Shown here one piece after another: positions 40,858-50,121 of a stretch of 64,000 nucleotides of DNA. Below the pieces are notes generated by a model. It saw only the letters and a list, made by a program, of their open reading frames with translations. It searched no databases and had not been told where the DNA came from. The translations under genes were made by a program, and so were the position numbers. Source of the DNA: Nocardia sp. alder85J (GTDB lineage Bacteria > Actinomycetota > Actinomycetes > Mycobacteriales > Mycobacteriaceae). The stretch spans positions 186,001 through 250,000 of the forward strand of contig NZ_JAIUCZ020000005.1 in NCBI RefSeq assembly GCF_020176955.2. Direction: 5' to 3'. Every line of letters begins with the position of its first letter. Within the stretch, counting starts at the first letter, position 1.

Positions 40858-41925
40858 TCACAAGGGAGCGGGCAGGCTGTGGATCAGTTCGACGGTCGCG
40901 GTGATGGCTCCGGGGTCGGTGTCGGGGAGGACGCCGTGGCCGAGGTTGAAGATATGGCCGGCGGCGCCGAGGGTGATCGCCTCGTCGGCCTCGTGCGCGA
41001 TGCGGCGGACCTCGCGTTCGATCACATCCGCGCCCGCGAACAGGACGGCGGGATCCAGGTTGCCCTGCAAGGCTTTTCCGGGACCGACCCGCCGCACCGC
41101 GGCCGTCAGCGGCACCCGCCAGTCGACGCCGACCACGTCCGCGCCCGCCTCGGCCATCGCACCGAGCAGCTCACCGGTGCCGACCCCGAAATGGATGCGC
41201 GGCACACCGGCATCGGCGACCTCCGCGAACACCCGCTGCGAATACGGCAGCACGAATTCCCGGTACTGGGCCAGCGACAGCGCGCCGGCCCACGAGTCGA
41301 ACAGCTGCACCGCGTCCACCCCGGCGGCCAGCTGGGCCCGCAGGAATTCCACGGCGATGTCGGTGAGGATGCCGAGCAGTTGGTGCCAGGAGTCCGGGTC
41401 GCCGAGCATCATGGCCTTGGTGCGCTCGTGGTTGCGACTGGGCCCGCCCTCCACCAGGTAGGAGGCCAGCGTGAACGGCGCGCCCGCGAATCCGATCAGC
41501 GGCGTGTCGCCGAGCGCCGCCAGCAGCAGCCGCACCCCGTCGGCGATCGCCCCCACCTCCTCGGCCCGCAGCCGCGGCAGCGCGCGCACATCCGCGACGC
41601 TGCGCACCGGATTCGCCACCACCGGGCCGACGCCGGCCACGATGTCGAGGTCGATCCCGGCGGCCTTCAGCGGAACGACGATGTCGGAGAACAGGATCGC
41701 CGCGTCCACCCGATGCCGCCGGATCGGCTGCATGGTGATCTCACAGACCAGTTCCGGGTCGAAGCAGGATTCCAGTATTCCGATACCGGCCCGCACCTCC
41801 CGGTACTCCGGCAGCGACCGACCGGCCTGCCGCATGAACCAGACGGGACGACGACTCGGCACACCGCCGGTGGCGGCGACGAGGAACGGCGCTTCGGACA
41901 ACCGACGGCGAGTTGGTGTGCTCAC
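40858..41925 (-). CDS. hemE: Uroporphyrinogen decarboxylase HemE
   Basis: A 355-residue cytoplasmic enzyme that removes four acetate carboxyls from uroporphyrinogen III to give coproporphyrinogen III. Signature regions: RRPVWFMRQAGRSLPEYR, AILFSDIVVPLKAAGIDLDI, GFAGAPFTLASYLVEGG, AVQLFDSWAGALS and AGHIFNLGHGVLP. The Arg and Asp residues of the substrate pocket are conserved. It starts at GTG 41925 and is divergent from the DUF3000 gene (130 bases). Its product feeds HemY and, after ferrochelatase, HemQ. Confidence 0.95.
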   Translation of the reverse strand: MSTPTRRRLSEAPFLVAATGGVPSRRPVWFMRQAGRSLPEYREVRAGIGILESCFDPELVCEITMQPIRRHRVDAAILFSDIVVPLKAAGIDLDIVAGVGPVVANPVRSVADVRALPRLRAEEVGAIADGVRLLLAALGDTPLIGFAGAPFTLASYLVEGGPSRNHERTKAMMLGDPDSWHQLLGILTDIAVEFLRAQLAAGVDAVQLFDSWAGALSLAQYREFVLPYSQRVFAEVADAGVPRIHFGVGTGELLGAMAEAGADVVGVDWRVPLTAAVRRVGPGKALQGNLDPAVLFAGADVIEREVRRIAHEADEAITLGAAGHIFNLGHGVLPDTDPGAITATVELIHSLPAPL

Positions 41926-42055
41926 GGGGATTCATTGTGCCGTTCCGCTCCCGCACCGAATTCGCGGCCCTCGGCTTGCATCCCGGCACAGCGAAAAATT
42001 TGCACCCAGCGCGCCTCCCCTCGGCGGCGAGGGTTCGGGATTACGGTTCACATTC

Positions 42056-42694
42056 GTGACACCGCTCGACTTCCGCGACGGCGCCGCACCGACCCCGGGC
42101 CCAGCCGGCGAACCTGCCCAGTTTCGCGCCGCGGTCGAGGCGATGGGCACCGCGTCAGTGCACCCTCGGATCGAGCTCGCCCCGATCCGGCCACCGCAAC
42201 GCCTGGCTCCCTATTCATACGCCATCGGAGCCGAAGTCAAACATCCCGACGCCGGCACCGTACCGGTCGACTCCGAGGGGGACGCCTTCGGCCGGTTGAT
42301 CCTGCTCCACGACCCGGACGGCCAGGAAGCCTGGCACGGCGTGTTCCGTCTGGTCGCCTATATCCAGGCCGATATCGACGCCGCGCTGGCCGGTGATCCA
42401 CTACTACCGGAAGTCGCCTGGAGTTGGTTGGTGGACGCCCTGGAATCGCGGGGCGAACCGTTCACGGCGTTGGGTGGCACGGTTACTTCCACCAGTTCGG
42501 TCCGTTACGGAGATATCGCCGGACCGCCACACGCCTACCAGCTGGAGCTGCGCGCATCGTGGACGGTCGGCACCACACAACTCGGACCGCATGTCGAAGC
42601 TTTCTGCGAAGTTCTGGCCTCGACAGCGGGATTACCGCCCGCTGGAATCACGGATTTGCGGCCGCGTCCCCGGATTGCCGACGACCAGTTCTGA
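42056..42694 (+). CDS. DUF3000 family protein
   Basis: A 212-residue actinobacterial protein of unknown function corresponding to Rv2680. The middle carries the conserved RLILLHDPDGQEAWHGVFRLVAY and VAWSWLVDALESRG, and the C-terminus ends in the variable PRPRIADDQF. No membrane segment or known active site is visible. GTG 42056 gives the normal family length; an in-frame extension upstream would cross the hemE promoter. It is followed 22 bases later by the RNase D-like gene, with which it is always paired in related genomes, so the two may be functionally linked. Confidence 0.85.
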   Translation: MTPLDFRDGAAPTPGPAGEPAQFRAAVEAMGTASVHPRIELAPIRPPQRLAPYSYAIGAEVKHPDAGTVPVDSEGDAFGRLILLHDPDGQEAWHGVFRLVAYIQADIDAALAGDPLLPEVAWSWLVDALESRGEPFTALGGTVTSTSSVRYGDIAGPPHAYQLELRASWTVGTTQLGPHVEAFCEVLASTAGLPPAGITDLRPRPRIADDQF

Positions 42695-42716
42695 CCGACC
42701 CGTAAAGTTCTGGGCT

Positions 42717-43988
42717 ATGCCGGTAGCCGACGAGTCCGAACAATCGGCAGCGATTCCGCTGCTCGCGCCCGCCGAAGGCGTGCCGCCGGTGCTCGCCGCC
42801 GTCGACGACATCACCGCCGCCGCGACGCGGCTGGCCTCGGGCAACGGCCCGCTGGCCGTCGACGCCGAGCGCGCGTCCGGTTTCCGGTATTCGAATCGCG
42901 CTTATCTGATTCAGTTGCGTCGCAACGGTTCCGGCAGCTTTCTGATCGACCCGATTCCGCTCGGCCCGGATCCGGCCGATGCGCTCGCCCCGCTGGCCGC
43001 GGCGATCAACGGCCTGGAATGGGTGCTGCATTCCGCCGACCAGGACCTCCCCGGACTCGCCGAACTCGGGCTGCGGCCGCAGCGATTGTTCGACACCGAA
43101 CTCGGTGGCCGGCTCGCCGGATTCGAACGGGTCGGGCTGGCCGCGATGGTCGAGCGACTATTGGGCCGGGAGTTACGCAAGGGGCACGGTGCCGCCGACT
43201 GGTCCACCCGCCCGCTCCCGGACGACTGGCTCAACTATGCCGCGCTCGATGTGGAGCTGCTGCTCGAACTGCGCGACGCGGTCGCGGAGACGCTGGACGA
43301 ACAACAGAAGACCGAATGGGCGGCACAGGAATTCGAGCACGTCCGCACCAGCGAACCGGCCCCGCCGAAAGCGGACCGCTGGCGCCGCACCTCCGGAATC
43401 CACACCCTGCGCCGCACCCGGCAACTGGCGACGGTGCGGGAATTGTGGCTGACCCGCGACCGGCTGGCCCGCGAGCGCGATATCGCCCCGGCCCGCATCC
43501 TGCCGGATTCGGCGATCGTGGCCGCGGCGATCGCGGATCCGAAATCCATCGGCCAGTTGCGGGCCCTGCCGGTCTTCGGCGGCCCGCGGCAGCGCCGCTA
43601 TTCGCGGGAGTGGCTGGGCGCGGTGGAACGCGCACGCGCCCTGCCGGATTCGCAGCTGCCGCCGATGGCCCAGCCGTACGACGGCCCGCCGCCGGTGAAC
43701 CGCTGGGAACGCCGCGACCCGGTCGCCGCCGCCCGGCTCACCGCCGCCCGCGCCGCGATGTCCGAACTCTCGCAGAACTATTCGGTGCCGGTGGAGAATC
43801 TGCTCACCCCCGACCTGCTGCGCCGGCTGTGCTGGGACGGCCTGCCGGAATTCCGCTCCGGCACCACCTCGAACGACCCCGAGGGCGCCGTCGACGGCTT
43901 CCTCAAGGACGGTGGCGCCCGCCCCTGGCAGCGCGACCTCGCGGTGCCACCGCTGGCCACCGCCCTGTTCCCCGACACCGCGGCCTGA
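42717..43988 (+). CDS. RNase D-like 3'-5' exonuclease with HRDC domain
   Basis: A 423-residue DEDD-superfamily exonuclease. Exo I motif LAVDAERASGFRYSNRAYLIQL holds the D-x-E pair, exo II is WVLHSADQDLPGL, and exo III ends in WLNYAALDVELLLEL with the Y-x3-D. An HRDC domain follows (ELWLTRDRLARERDIAPARI), as in RNase D. It should trim the 3' ends of structured RNAs such as tRNA precursors. ATG 42717 is 22 bases after the DUF3000 stop. It matches Rv2681 in position. Confidence 0.9.
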   Translation: MPVADESEQSAAIPLLAPAEGVPPVLAAVDDITAAATRLASGNGPLAVDAERASGFRYSNRAYLIQLRRNGSGSFLIDPIPLGPDPADALAPLAAAINGLEWVLHSADQDLPGLAELGLRPQRLFDTELGGRLAGFERVGLAAMVERLLGRELRKGHGAADWSTRPLPDDWLNYAALDVELLLELRDAVAETLDEQQKTEWAAQEFEHVRTSEPAPPKADRWRRTSGIHTLRRTRQLATVRELWLTRDRLARERDIAPARILPDSAIVAAAIADPKSIGQLRALPVFGGPRQRRYSREWLGAVERARALPDSQLPPMAQPYDGPPPVNRWERRDPVAAARLTAARAAMSELSQNYSVPVENLLTPDLLRRLCWDGLPEFRSGTTSNDPEGAVDGFLKDGGARPWQRDLAVPPLATALFPDTAA

Positions 43989-44127
43989 GCGCGGCCCGCG
44001 GACAGCGCTCGCACCACCGCCGGACGGCCTCGCCGAGGCAAACATGGCGTCGGCCGCGGATCCGCGCGGTCTTCTCGTCGCAGGCGCCGGCCGGGGCCTC
44101 ACCGACCGGCGCGCACCGCGCGATCGG

Positions 44128-46020
44128 TCAGGCGCCGCCGCCGAGCCAGCCGGTGATCCGGCGGGCGATGTCGGCCGGGGTCAGGCCCAGGTCACCGAGG
44201 ATCTGCGCGCGGGAACCCTGCTCCAGGAAGTGCTGTGGCAGGCCCAGATCGCGGGTGGGGACATCCAGCCCGGCGGCGCGCAGTTCGGCCGACACCGTCG
44301 AACCGATGCCGCCGTGCACGCCGCTGTCCTCCACCGTCACGACCAGGCGGTAGTTCCCGGCGAGTTTCACGATGGTGTCCGGCACCGGCAGTACCCAGCG
44401 CGGGTCCACCACGGTCACCGTGAGGTCTTCGGCGGCCAGCAGATCCGCCGCCTCGACCGCGACCCCGGCGAATCCGCCGACGGCGACCAGCAGCACGTCG
44501 CCGTGCGCGGCGCGGGCCGAATCGCCCTCCGGCATCCGCAGCACGTCCACGCCGTCGAGCCGCTCCACCGCCGAGATGTCCTCGGCGATCGCGCCTTTCG
44601 GGAAACGCACTGCGGTGGGGCCGTCGCCGGTGGCCAGCGCCTCGGCGAGTTCCTCGCGCAGAGTGGCGGCATCGCGCGGCGCGGCGACCCGGATCCCGGG
44701 CACGATGCCCAGCACCGACAGATCCCACATGCCGTTGTGGCTGGCACCGTCCTCACCGGTGACGCCGGACCGGTCGAGTACCAGGGTGACCGGCAGCTGC
44801 AACAGCGCCACATCCATCAGCAGCTGATCGAAGGCGCGGTTCAGGAACGTCGAGTAGATCGCCACCACCGGATGCATGCCGCCGAGCGCCAGCCCGGCCG
44901 CCGAGGTCATCGCATGCTGCTCGGCGATGCCGACGTCGAACATCCGCTCCGGGAATCGCTTCCCGAACGGGGTGAGGCCGGTCGGGCCGGGCATCGCCGC
45001 GGTGATCGCGACGATGTCGTCGCGCTGCTCGGCCTGCCGGATCAGCTCCTCGGAGAACACCGAGGTCCAGCCGACGGACTTACCGCCGGTCGGCTTGCCC
45101 GTCACCGGGTCGATCGCCCCGATGGAATGCATCTGATCGGCCTCGTGGTCCTCGGCGTGCCGGTACCCGCGGCCCTTCTGGGTGACGGTGTGCACGATCA
45201 CGGGACCACCGAAATCCTTGGCCCGCCGCAGCGCCGCCTCCAGCGCCACCAGATCGTGCCCGTCGACCGGGCCGACGTACTTCAGCCCCAGATCGGAGAA
45301 CAGCTCCTGCGGCGCCACCGCGTCCTTGATGCCGGTCTTCAGCGCGTGCAGCATCGAATACGCCGAGCCGCCGACGCGCGGGATGCCCTGCACGAACCGC
45401 TTCGTCGCGTCGAGCGCCTGCTCGTAGGCGGGCTGCATGCGCAGCGCGGTGAGCCGATCGGCCAGACCGCCGATGGTCGGCGAATACGACCGGCCGTTGT
45501 CGTTCACCACGACGACCACCGACCGGTCCGGCCCGGCGGCGATGTTGTTCAACGCCTCCCAGCACATGCCGCCGGTCAGCGCCCCGTCGCCGACGACGGC
45601 CACCACGTGCCGATGCTGCCCGGTCAGCGCGAACGCCTTCGCCAGCCCGTCCGCGTAGGACAGCGCCGCCGAGGCGTGCGAGGACTCGACCCAGTCGTGC
45701 GGGCTCTCGGAGCGGCACGGATATCCGGACAGCCCACCGGATTTCCGCAACGTGTCGAAGCCGTCCTTGCGCCCGGTGAGGATCTTGTGCACGTACGCCT
45801 GATGGCCGGTGTCGAAGATCAGCGGATCGGCCGGGGAATCGAAGATCCGGTGCAGGGCGATGGTCAGCTCCACCACGCCGAGATTCGGCCCCAGGTGCCC
45901 ACCGGTAACTGCCACCTTGCGAACCAGGAACTCGCGGATCTCCTCGGCCAGCACGCCCAGCTCCGGTACCGTCAGCCGACGCAGGTCCTCGGGCGTCTCG
46001 ACCCGGGAAAGAAATCCCAC
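44128..46020 (-). CDS. dxs: 1-deoxy-D-xylulose-5-phosphate synthase
   Basis: A 630-residue thiamine diphosphate enzyme that condenses pyruvate and glyceraldehyde-3-phosphate, the first step of the MEP isoprenoid pathway. The ThDP-binding motif is GDGALTGGMCWEALNNI, the N-terminal active-site His is in DTGHQAYVHKIL, and the pyrimidine-binding domain has DVGIAEQHAMTSAAGLALGG with the catalytic Glu. The C-terminal transketolase domain is complete (VEDSGVHGGIGSTV). It matches Rv2682c (dxs1) in place and orientation. Confidence 0.96.
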   Translation of the reverse strand: MGFLSRVETPEDLRRLTVPELGVLAEEIREFLVRKVAVTGGHLGPNLGVVELTIALHRIFDSPADPLIFDTGHQAYVHKILTGRKDGFDTLRKSGGLSGYPCRSESPHDWVESSHASAALSYADGLAKAFALTGQHRHVVAVVGDGALTGGMCWEALNNIAAGPDRSVVVVVNDNGRSYSPTIGGLADRLTALRMQPAYEQALDATKRFVQGIPRVGGSAYSMLHALKTGIKDAVAPQELFSDLGLKYVGPVDGHDLVALEAALRRAKDFGGPVIVHTVTQKGRGYRHAEDHEADQMHSIGAIDPVTGKPTGGKSVGWTSVFSEELIRQAEQRDDIVAITAAMPGPTGLTPFGKRFPERMFDVGIAEQHAMTSAAGLALGGMHPVVAIYSTFLNRAFDQLLMDVALLQLPVTLVLDRSGVTGEDGASHNGMWDLSVLGIVPGIRVAAPRDAATLREELAEALATGDGPTAVRFPKGAIAEDISAVERLDGVDVLRMPEGDSARAAHGDVLLVAVGGFAGVAVEAADLLAAEDLTVTVVDPRWVLPVPDTIVKLAGNYRLVVTVEDSGVHGGIGSTVSAELRAAGLDVPTRDLGLPQHFLEQGSRAQILGDLGLTPADIARRITGWLGGGA

Positions 46021-46174
46021 CGCTCTCGCTCCCTCTGATGCTCGTCGATCTCGAACAGTCTACGGAGGACTATCGGGTGCCGATCACGGGAGCGATCGCC
46101 ACCTGCGCCGTCGCCGCACCGGTGTGAGGTGGAACATAGACCGGGCTCTCGGGTTCCCCAGATTACCGCGCGTG

Positions 46175-47602
46175 TCACCGCCCCGATACCGGTTCCAGCA
46201 GCGCGAGACATTCCACGTGGTGTGTCGCCGGGAACGCGTCGAACGCGCGCATCCGCGCGGGCCGGTAGCCCGCCGCGCGGTACAGCCCGATGTCGCGCGC
46301 GAACGCCGCCGGATCGCAGCCGACGTGCACGATGCGCGCGGGCCCGGCCGCCGCCAGCGCCGCGATCACGTCCTTGCCCGCGCCCGCGCGCGGCGGATCG
46401 AGCACCACCACCTCCGGCGCGTCCCCGCCCGGATCGGTCACCCAGTGCTCCACCCGCGCCGCGATCGGGTCCACCCAGGGCAGATCACGCAGCGCCGCGG
46501 CGCCGTCCGCGACCGCCGACGGCGCCGATTCCACCGCCGCCACCGCGCCCGCCGGACCCACCTGTTCGGCGAGCCGCGCCGCGAACACCCCGGCCCCGGC
46601 GTACAGATCCCAGGCCACCGCGTCGGCGCCGGTCGCCGCCCAGTCGGCGATCACGTCCGAATAGCACAGCGCCGCACCGCGATGCGGCTGCCAGAAACCT
46701 GTCGTCGCGACCTCCCACCGGCGCCCGGCCACGTACTCCACGGCCCGGCCGGTGCCCTCGACCACCCGCTGTTCCCGGACGGAATGGGTCGCCGCCCGCC
46801 GCGCGGCCGTGCTGCGGCGACCCCCGCGCCCCGCCCGGCCGCGCTCGACAGCCGCGGGCGCGATCTCGACCACGTGCCGCCGGCCGTCGCCGTCGACGGC
46901 GATCACCAGTTCGGCGCCGGGTGTCCACCGGCTGTCGGCGATCCCGGCCATCGCCCCCGGCACCGGCTGCGGGCAGCGCAGATCCGGGATCACCGCGGTG
47001 CTGCGATAGCCGTGCACCCCGGCCCGGCCCGTCTCGTCGACCACCAGCCGCACCCGGGTGCGCCAGCCCACCTCCGCCGCCTCGGCCGTCGCGGTCCGGG
47101 TGGGACCGGCGCCGATCGGATCCCGGCCGGTGCGCGACGACAGTCGTTCCAGCGGTCCCGGCGACATGGTGCCCTGGGCCAGCGGCGAACCCGGCCGCCG
47201 GAAGACCCGCGCGGTCGCGGCGTCCGGAATCGGCTCGACCTCGACCTCGGCGTCCCAACCGGCCAACCTGCGCAACTGCTCGGAGACCACCGCGGCCTTC
47301 AGCGCCCGCTGCGCCTGCGGGGTGGCGAAGGAGAAATCGCAGCAGCCGGCCCCGCCGGGACCGGACACCGGGCAGGTCGCCGGGACCCGGTCCGGCGACG
47401 CCTCCAGGATCTCGATCGCCTCGGCGCGGCAGAACGAGCCGCCGCGGTCTTCGGTCACCCGGGCCCGCACGTACTCCCCCGGCAGCCCGTGCCGCACGAA
47501 CAGCACCCGGCCCTCGTGCCGCGCGACACAGAATCCACCGTGCCCCGGCGGCCCGAGCCGGACCTCGAAAACGCTTCCGGCCCAGCTGCTCTCGCTGCTC
47601 AT
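46175..47602 (-). CDS. TRAM-domain class I SAM RNA (uracil-5-) methyltransferase
   Basis: A 475-residue TrmA/RlmD-family enzyme. An N-terminal TRAM RNA-binding domain (SWAGSVFEVRLGPPGHGGFC...LPGEYVRARVTE) is followed by the catalytic domain with SAM motif AVAWDLYAGAGVFAARLAE, VVLDPPRAGAGKDV, and the nucleophile Cys in IVHVGCDPAAFARD. The Cys residues CPVSGPGGAGCCDF near residue 75 fit the [4Fe-4S]-binding site of RumA-like proteins. ATG 47602 begins MSSESSWAG; the longer frame upstream is Arg/Pro-rich. Position matches Rv2689c. Target nucleoside is probably a uridine in tRNA or rRNA. Confidence 0.87.
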   Translation of the reverse strand: MSSESSWAGSVFEVRLGPPGHGGFCVARHEGRVLFVRHGLPGEYVRARVTEDRGGSFCRAEAIEILEASPDRVPATCPVSGPGGAGCCDFSFATPQAQRALKAAVVSEQLRRLAGWDAEVEVEPIPDAATARVFRRPGSPLAQGTMSPGPLERLSSRTGRDPIGAGPTRTATAEAAEVGWRTRVRLVVDETGRAGVHGYRSTAVIPDLRCPQPVPGAMAGIADSRWTPGAELVIAVDGDGRRHVVEIAPAAVERGRAGRGGRRSTAARRAATHSVREQRVVEGTGRAVEYVAGRRWEVATTGFWQPHRGAALCYSDVIADWAATGADAVAWDLYAGAGVFAARLAEQVGPAGAVAAVESAPSAVADGAAALRDLPWVDPIAARVEHWVTDPGGDAPEVVVLDPPRAGAGKDVIAALAAAGPARIVHVGCDPAAFARDIGLYRAAGYRPARMRAFDAFPATHHVECLALLEPVSGR

Positions 47603-48021
47603 CGGACACCGCGCACGCGGCGGGCGGAACGGACCGGGCACACCGCGGAAACGGCGGCCGGGCGGGCGGGGGACGTGATCGACGGGGACATCGGCCCAGC
47701 TTAGGAACCGCCGCGGCGAGGCGGTGCGCCGGGCAGCCCCTGGTCTCCCGGCGGTTCGTGGATTCGGTGTTCGCCCGTCCGCCACCAGCGGCGCGGCGGA
47801 CATTCATAATGGAATGTTTATGTCTACGTTCGCTCATTGTGCAGATTCGGAACGCACCCGTTCGATCGGCCGATCCGCGGCGGCAGTGGCCGTCACCACC
47901 GGCGATGTCCGTTTGGTCGAGATGTGGAGGGGGAAAGCGCAGGGAGGGCCGGACGGGAGGTACCGTTCCCCCGACAGCAGCACAAACCGCACACCACGGT
48001 TTCGGAATTGGGGTTGGCACG
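47603..48021. other. Divergent non-coding region upstream of trkA
   Basis: This 419-base interval separates the RNA methyltransferase from the trk genes. It contains an AT-rich patch with the imperfect palindrome ACATTC-ATAATG-GAATGT at 47800-47817, which includes a CATAAT that could be a -10 element. No gene is supported. A regulator site for potassium uptake is possible. Confidence 0.4.
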
Positions 48022-48690
48022 GTGTACGTAGTGATCATGGGGTGCGGTCGCGTCGGATCGTCGCTGGCCCGCGCCCTGGTCCGGGTCGGCCACGAGGTCG
48101 CCGTGATCGACCAGGACGCCGGCGCCTTCCGGCGGCTGGGCAAGAGTTTCGAGGGCCGCCAGGTGACCGGCGTCGGCTTCGACCGCGACGTGCTGCAACG
48201 GGCCGGGACCGAGCAGGCCGGGGCCTTCGCCGCCGTCTCCTCCGGCGACAACTCCAACATCATCTCCGCCCGTGTGGCCCGGGAGACCTTCGGCGTGCAG
48301 CGGGTGGTCGCCCGCATCTACGACGCCAAGCGGGCCGCGGTGTACGAGCGCCTGGGCATCCCGACCATCGCCACCGTGCCGTGGACCACGGATCGTTTCC
48401 TGCGCACCCTGATCGGCGACGAGAAGAGCACCAGCTGGCGGGATCCGACGGGCACCGTCTCGGTGACCGAACTGGCGCTGCACGAGGAGTGGTACGGCCG
48501 TACCGTGCACGATCTGGAGCATGCGACCGGTGTCCGTGTCGCCTTCCTGCTCCGTTTCGGGAAGGGTGTGCTGCCCACGACCAAGACCGTGCTGCAAGCC
48601 GACGACACCGTCTACGTGTCCGCCATCTCCGGCACCGTCGGCGCCGCCGCCGCACTGGCCGCCGCCGCCCCATCGACCGAGGACCGATAG
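48022..48690 (+). CDS. trkA: TrkA-family potassium uptake regulatory protein (CeoB-like)
   Basis: A 222-residue RCK-type regulator: N-terminal Rossmann domain (VYVVIMGCGRVGSSLARALV; VAVIDQDAGAF) that binds NAD or nucleotides, and a C-terminal TrkA-C domain (GTVSVTELALHEEWYGRTVHDLE ... DDTVYVSAI). It controls Trk/Ktr potassium channels at the cytoplasmic membrane face. No membrane channel gene is in the window. The start is GTG at 48022. Its stop overlaps the GTG of trkB by one base, so both are co-translated. It matches Rv2691 (ceoB). Confidence 0.9.
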   Translation: MYVVIMGCGRVGSSLARALVRVGHEVAVIDQDAGAFRRLGKSFEGRQVTGVGFDRDVLQRAGTEQAGAFAAVSSGDNSNIISARVARETFGVQRVVARIYDAKRAAVYERLGIPTIATVPWTTDRFLRTLIGDEKSTSWRDPTGTVSVTELALHEEWYGRTVHDLEHATGVRVAFLLRFGKGVLPTTKTVLQADDTVYVSAISGTVGAAAALAAAAPSTEDR

Positions 48691-49358
48691 TGAAAGTAGC
48701 GATTGCCGGGGCCGGGGCAGTCGGCCGCTCCATCGCCCAGGAACTACTGCGCAGCGGCCATCAGGTGACGCTGCTGGAGCGCCGGCTGGACCATATCGAC
48801 ACCGCCGCGGCGCCGACGGCGACCTGGCTGCACGGCGACGCCTGCGAGCTGGAGTTGCTGGAGGAGACCGGACTCCAGGACTACGAGGTGGTCATCGCCG
48901 CCACCGGCGACGACAAGGTGAACCTCGTGTTCAGCCTGCTGGCCAAGACCGAGTTCGGGATCCGGCGGGTGGTCGCGCGGGTCAACGATCCGCGCAACGA
49001 ATGGCTGTTCGACGAGGGCTGGGGTGTGGATGTCGCGGTGTCCACCCCGCGCCTGCTGGCCTCGCTGGCCGAGGAGGCGGTGCAGATCGGCGATCTGGTC
49101 CGGCTGATGACGCTGCGCCAGGGCCAGGCCAATCTGGTCGAGATCACGCTGCCCTCGGACACTCCGCTGGCCGGGCGGTCGGTGCGGTCGCTGACGCTGC
49201 CCCGCGATGCCGCCCTGGTGACCATCCTGCGCGGCGGCCGGGTCATCGTGCCGCAGTCCGACGACCCCATCGAGGGCGAGGACGAGCTGCTGTTCGTGAC
49301 CACGGTGGAGGCCGAGGACGAGTTGCGGAAGGCGCTGGGCGTCAACAACACGGCGTGA
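48690..49358 (+). CDS. trkB: TrkA-family potassium uptake regulatory protein (CeoC-like)
   Basis: A 222-residue second RCK regulator with VKVAIAGAGAVGRSIAQELL, an acidic residue at the end of strand 2 (VTLLERRLDHID), ATGDDKVNLVFSLLAKTEFG and a TrkA-C domain (ANLVEITLPSDTPLAGRSVR). It presumably forms a complex with the product of trkA to gate potassium uptake. The GTG start overlaps the upstream TAG. It matches Rv2692 (ceoC). The sigma-factor gene follows convergently, 13 bases away. Confidence 0.9.
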   Translation: MKVAIAGAGAVGRSIAQELLRSGHQVTLLERRLDHIDTAAAPTATWLHGDACELELLEETGLQDYEVVIAATGDDKVNLVFSLLAKTEFGIRRVVARVNDPRNEWLFDEGWGVDVAVSTPRLLASLAEEAVQIGDLVRLMTLRQGQANLVEITLPSDTPLAGRSVRSLTLPRDAALVTILRGGRVIVPQSDDPIEGEDELLFVTTVEAEDELRKALGVNNTA

Positions 49359-49371
49359 GCGATCCCGGGCC

Positions 49372-49974
49372 TCAGGCGGCGGTGCGGGCCAGCTCGGCGC
49401 GCAGCTTGTTCAGCGCCCGGTGCTGCATCACCCGGACCACTCCGGCACTGGTGCCGATCGCCTCGGCGGTCTCGGCGGCGCTCCAGCCCAGCACGATCCG
49501 CATCACCAGCACCTCGCGATGCGCGGGTGCCAGGATCTCCATCAGCTGCTTGGTCGCCCGGCGCTGCTCGGAGTGCAGCGCCATCTCCTCCGGCCCGGCG
49601 GCGGTGGACGCCTCGTCCGGGAACTCCGCCACCGGATAGGCCGAATGCTGGTGCGCCCGGCGGAAGGCGTCGGCGATCTTGTTGGCGGAGATGCCGTACA
49701 CGAAGGCGAGGAACGACTTGCCCTGGTCGCGGTAGCGCGGCAGCGCCTGGACCGTCGCCAGCAGCACCTCCTGCGCCACATCGTCGACGGTCAGATACGC
49801 GTTCCCGCCGGAACCCAGCCGCGCCGCGCAGTAGCGCCGCACCAGCGGGTGCACGATCCGGATGACCTCGGTGACCGCACGCTGGTCGCCGGCGGCCGCG
49901 GGTCCGATCAGGCGGTCCAGCTCGGCGGCGACGGCGCGACTCTGTGAAATACCCGGCTTGGTCTCGGTAGCCAC
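49372..49974 (-). CDS. ECF sigma factor, SigD-like
   Basis: A 200-residue two-domain sigma factor. Region 2 includes LTVDDVAQEVLLATVQALPRYRDQGKSFLAFVYGISANKIADAFRR, and region 4 is LAPAHREVLVMRIVLGWSAAETAEAIGTSAGVVRVMQHRALNKLR with a clear helix-turn-helix. The linker and motif wording are closest to mycobacterial SigD, which governs a stationary-phase/stringent regulon. GTG 49974 follows AGAGGA. No anti-sigma gene is adjacent. M. tuberculosis has no sigma gene at this point of the conserved block, so it is an insertion or a relocated sigD. Confidence 0.87.
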   Translation of the reverse strand: MATETKPGISQSRAVAAELDRLIGPAAAGDQRAVTEVIRIVHPLVRRYCAARLGSGGNAYLTVDDVAQEVLLATVQALPRYRDQGKSFLAFVYGISANKIADAFRRAHQHSAYPVAEFPDEASTAAGPEEMALHSEQRRATKQLMEILAPAHREVLVMRIVLGWSAAETAEAIGTSAGVVRVMQHRALNKLRAELARTAA

Positions 49975-50121
49975 TGGTGGTCCTCTCCCCGATCGTTCAG
50001 ATGACACAACGATCGTGCGATGAACCGGGCCGCCGAAATAGGCACCCCAGGGGTGGGTTCACCCCCACCTGGAAGGGTTCTGCACACCCCGCACGGTGGG
50101 GTGGCAGGAAATACGGGCAGC

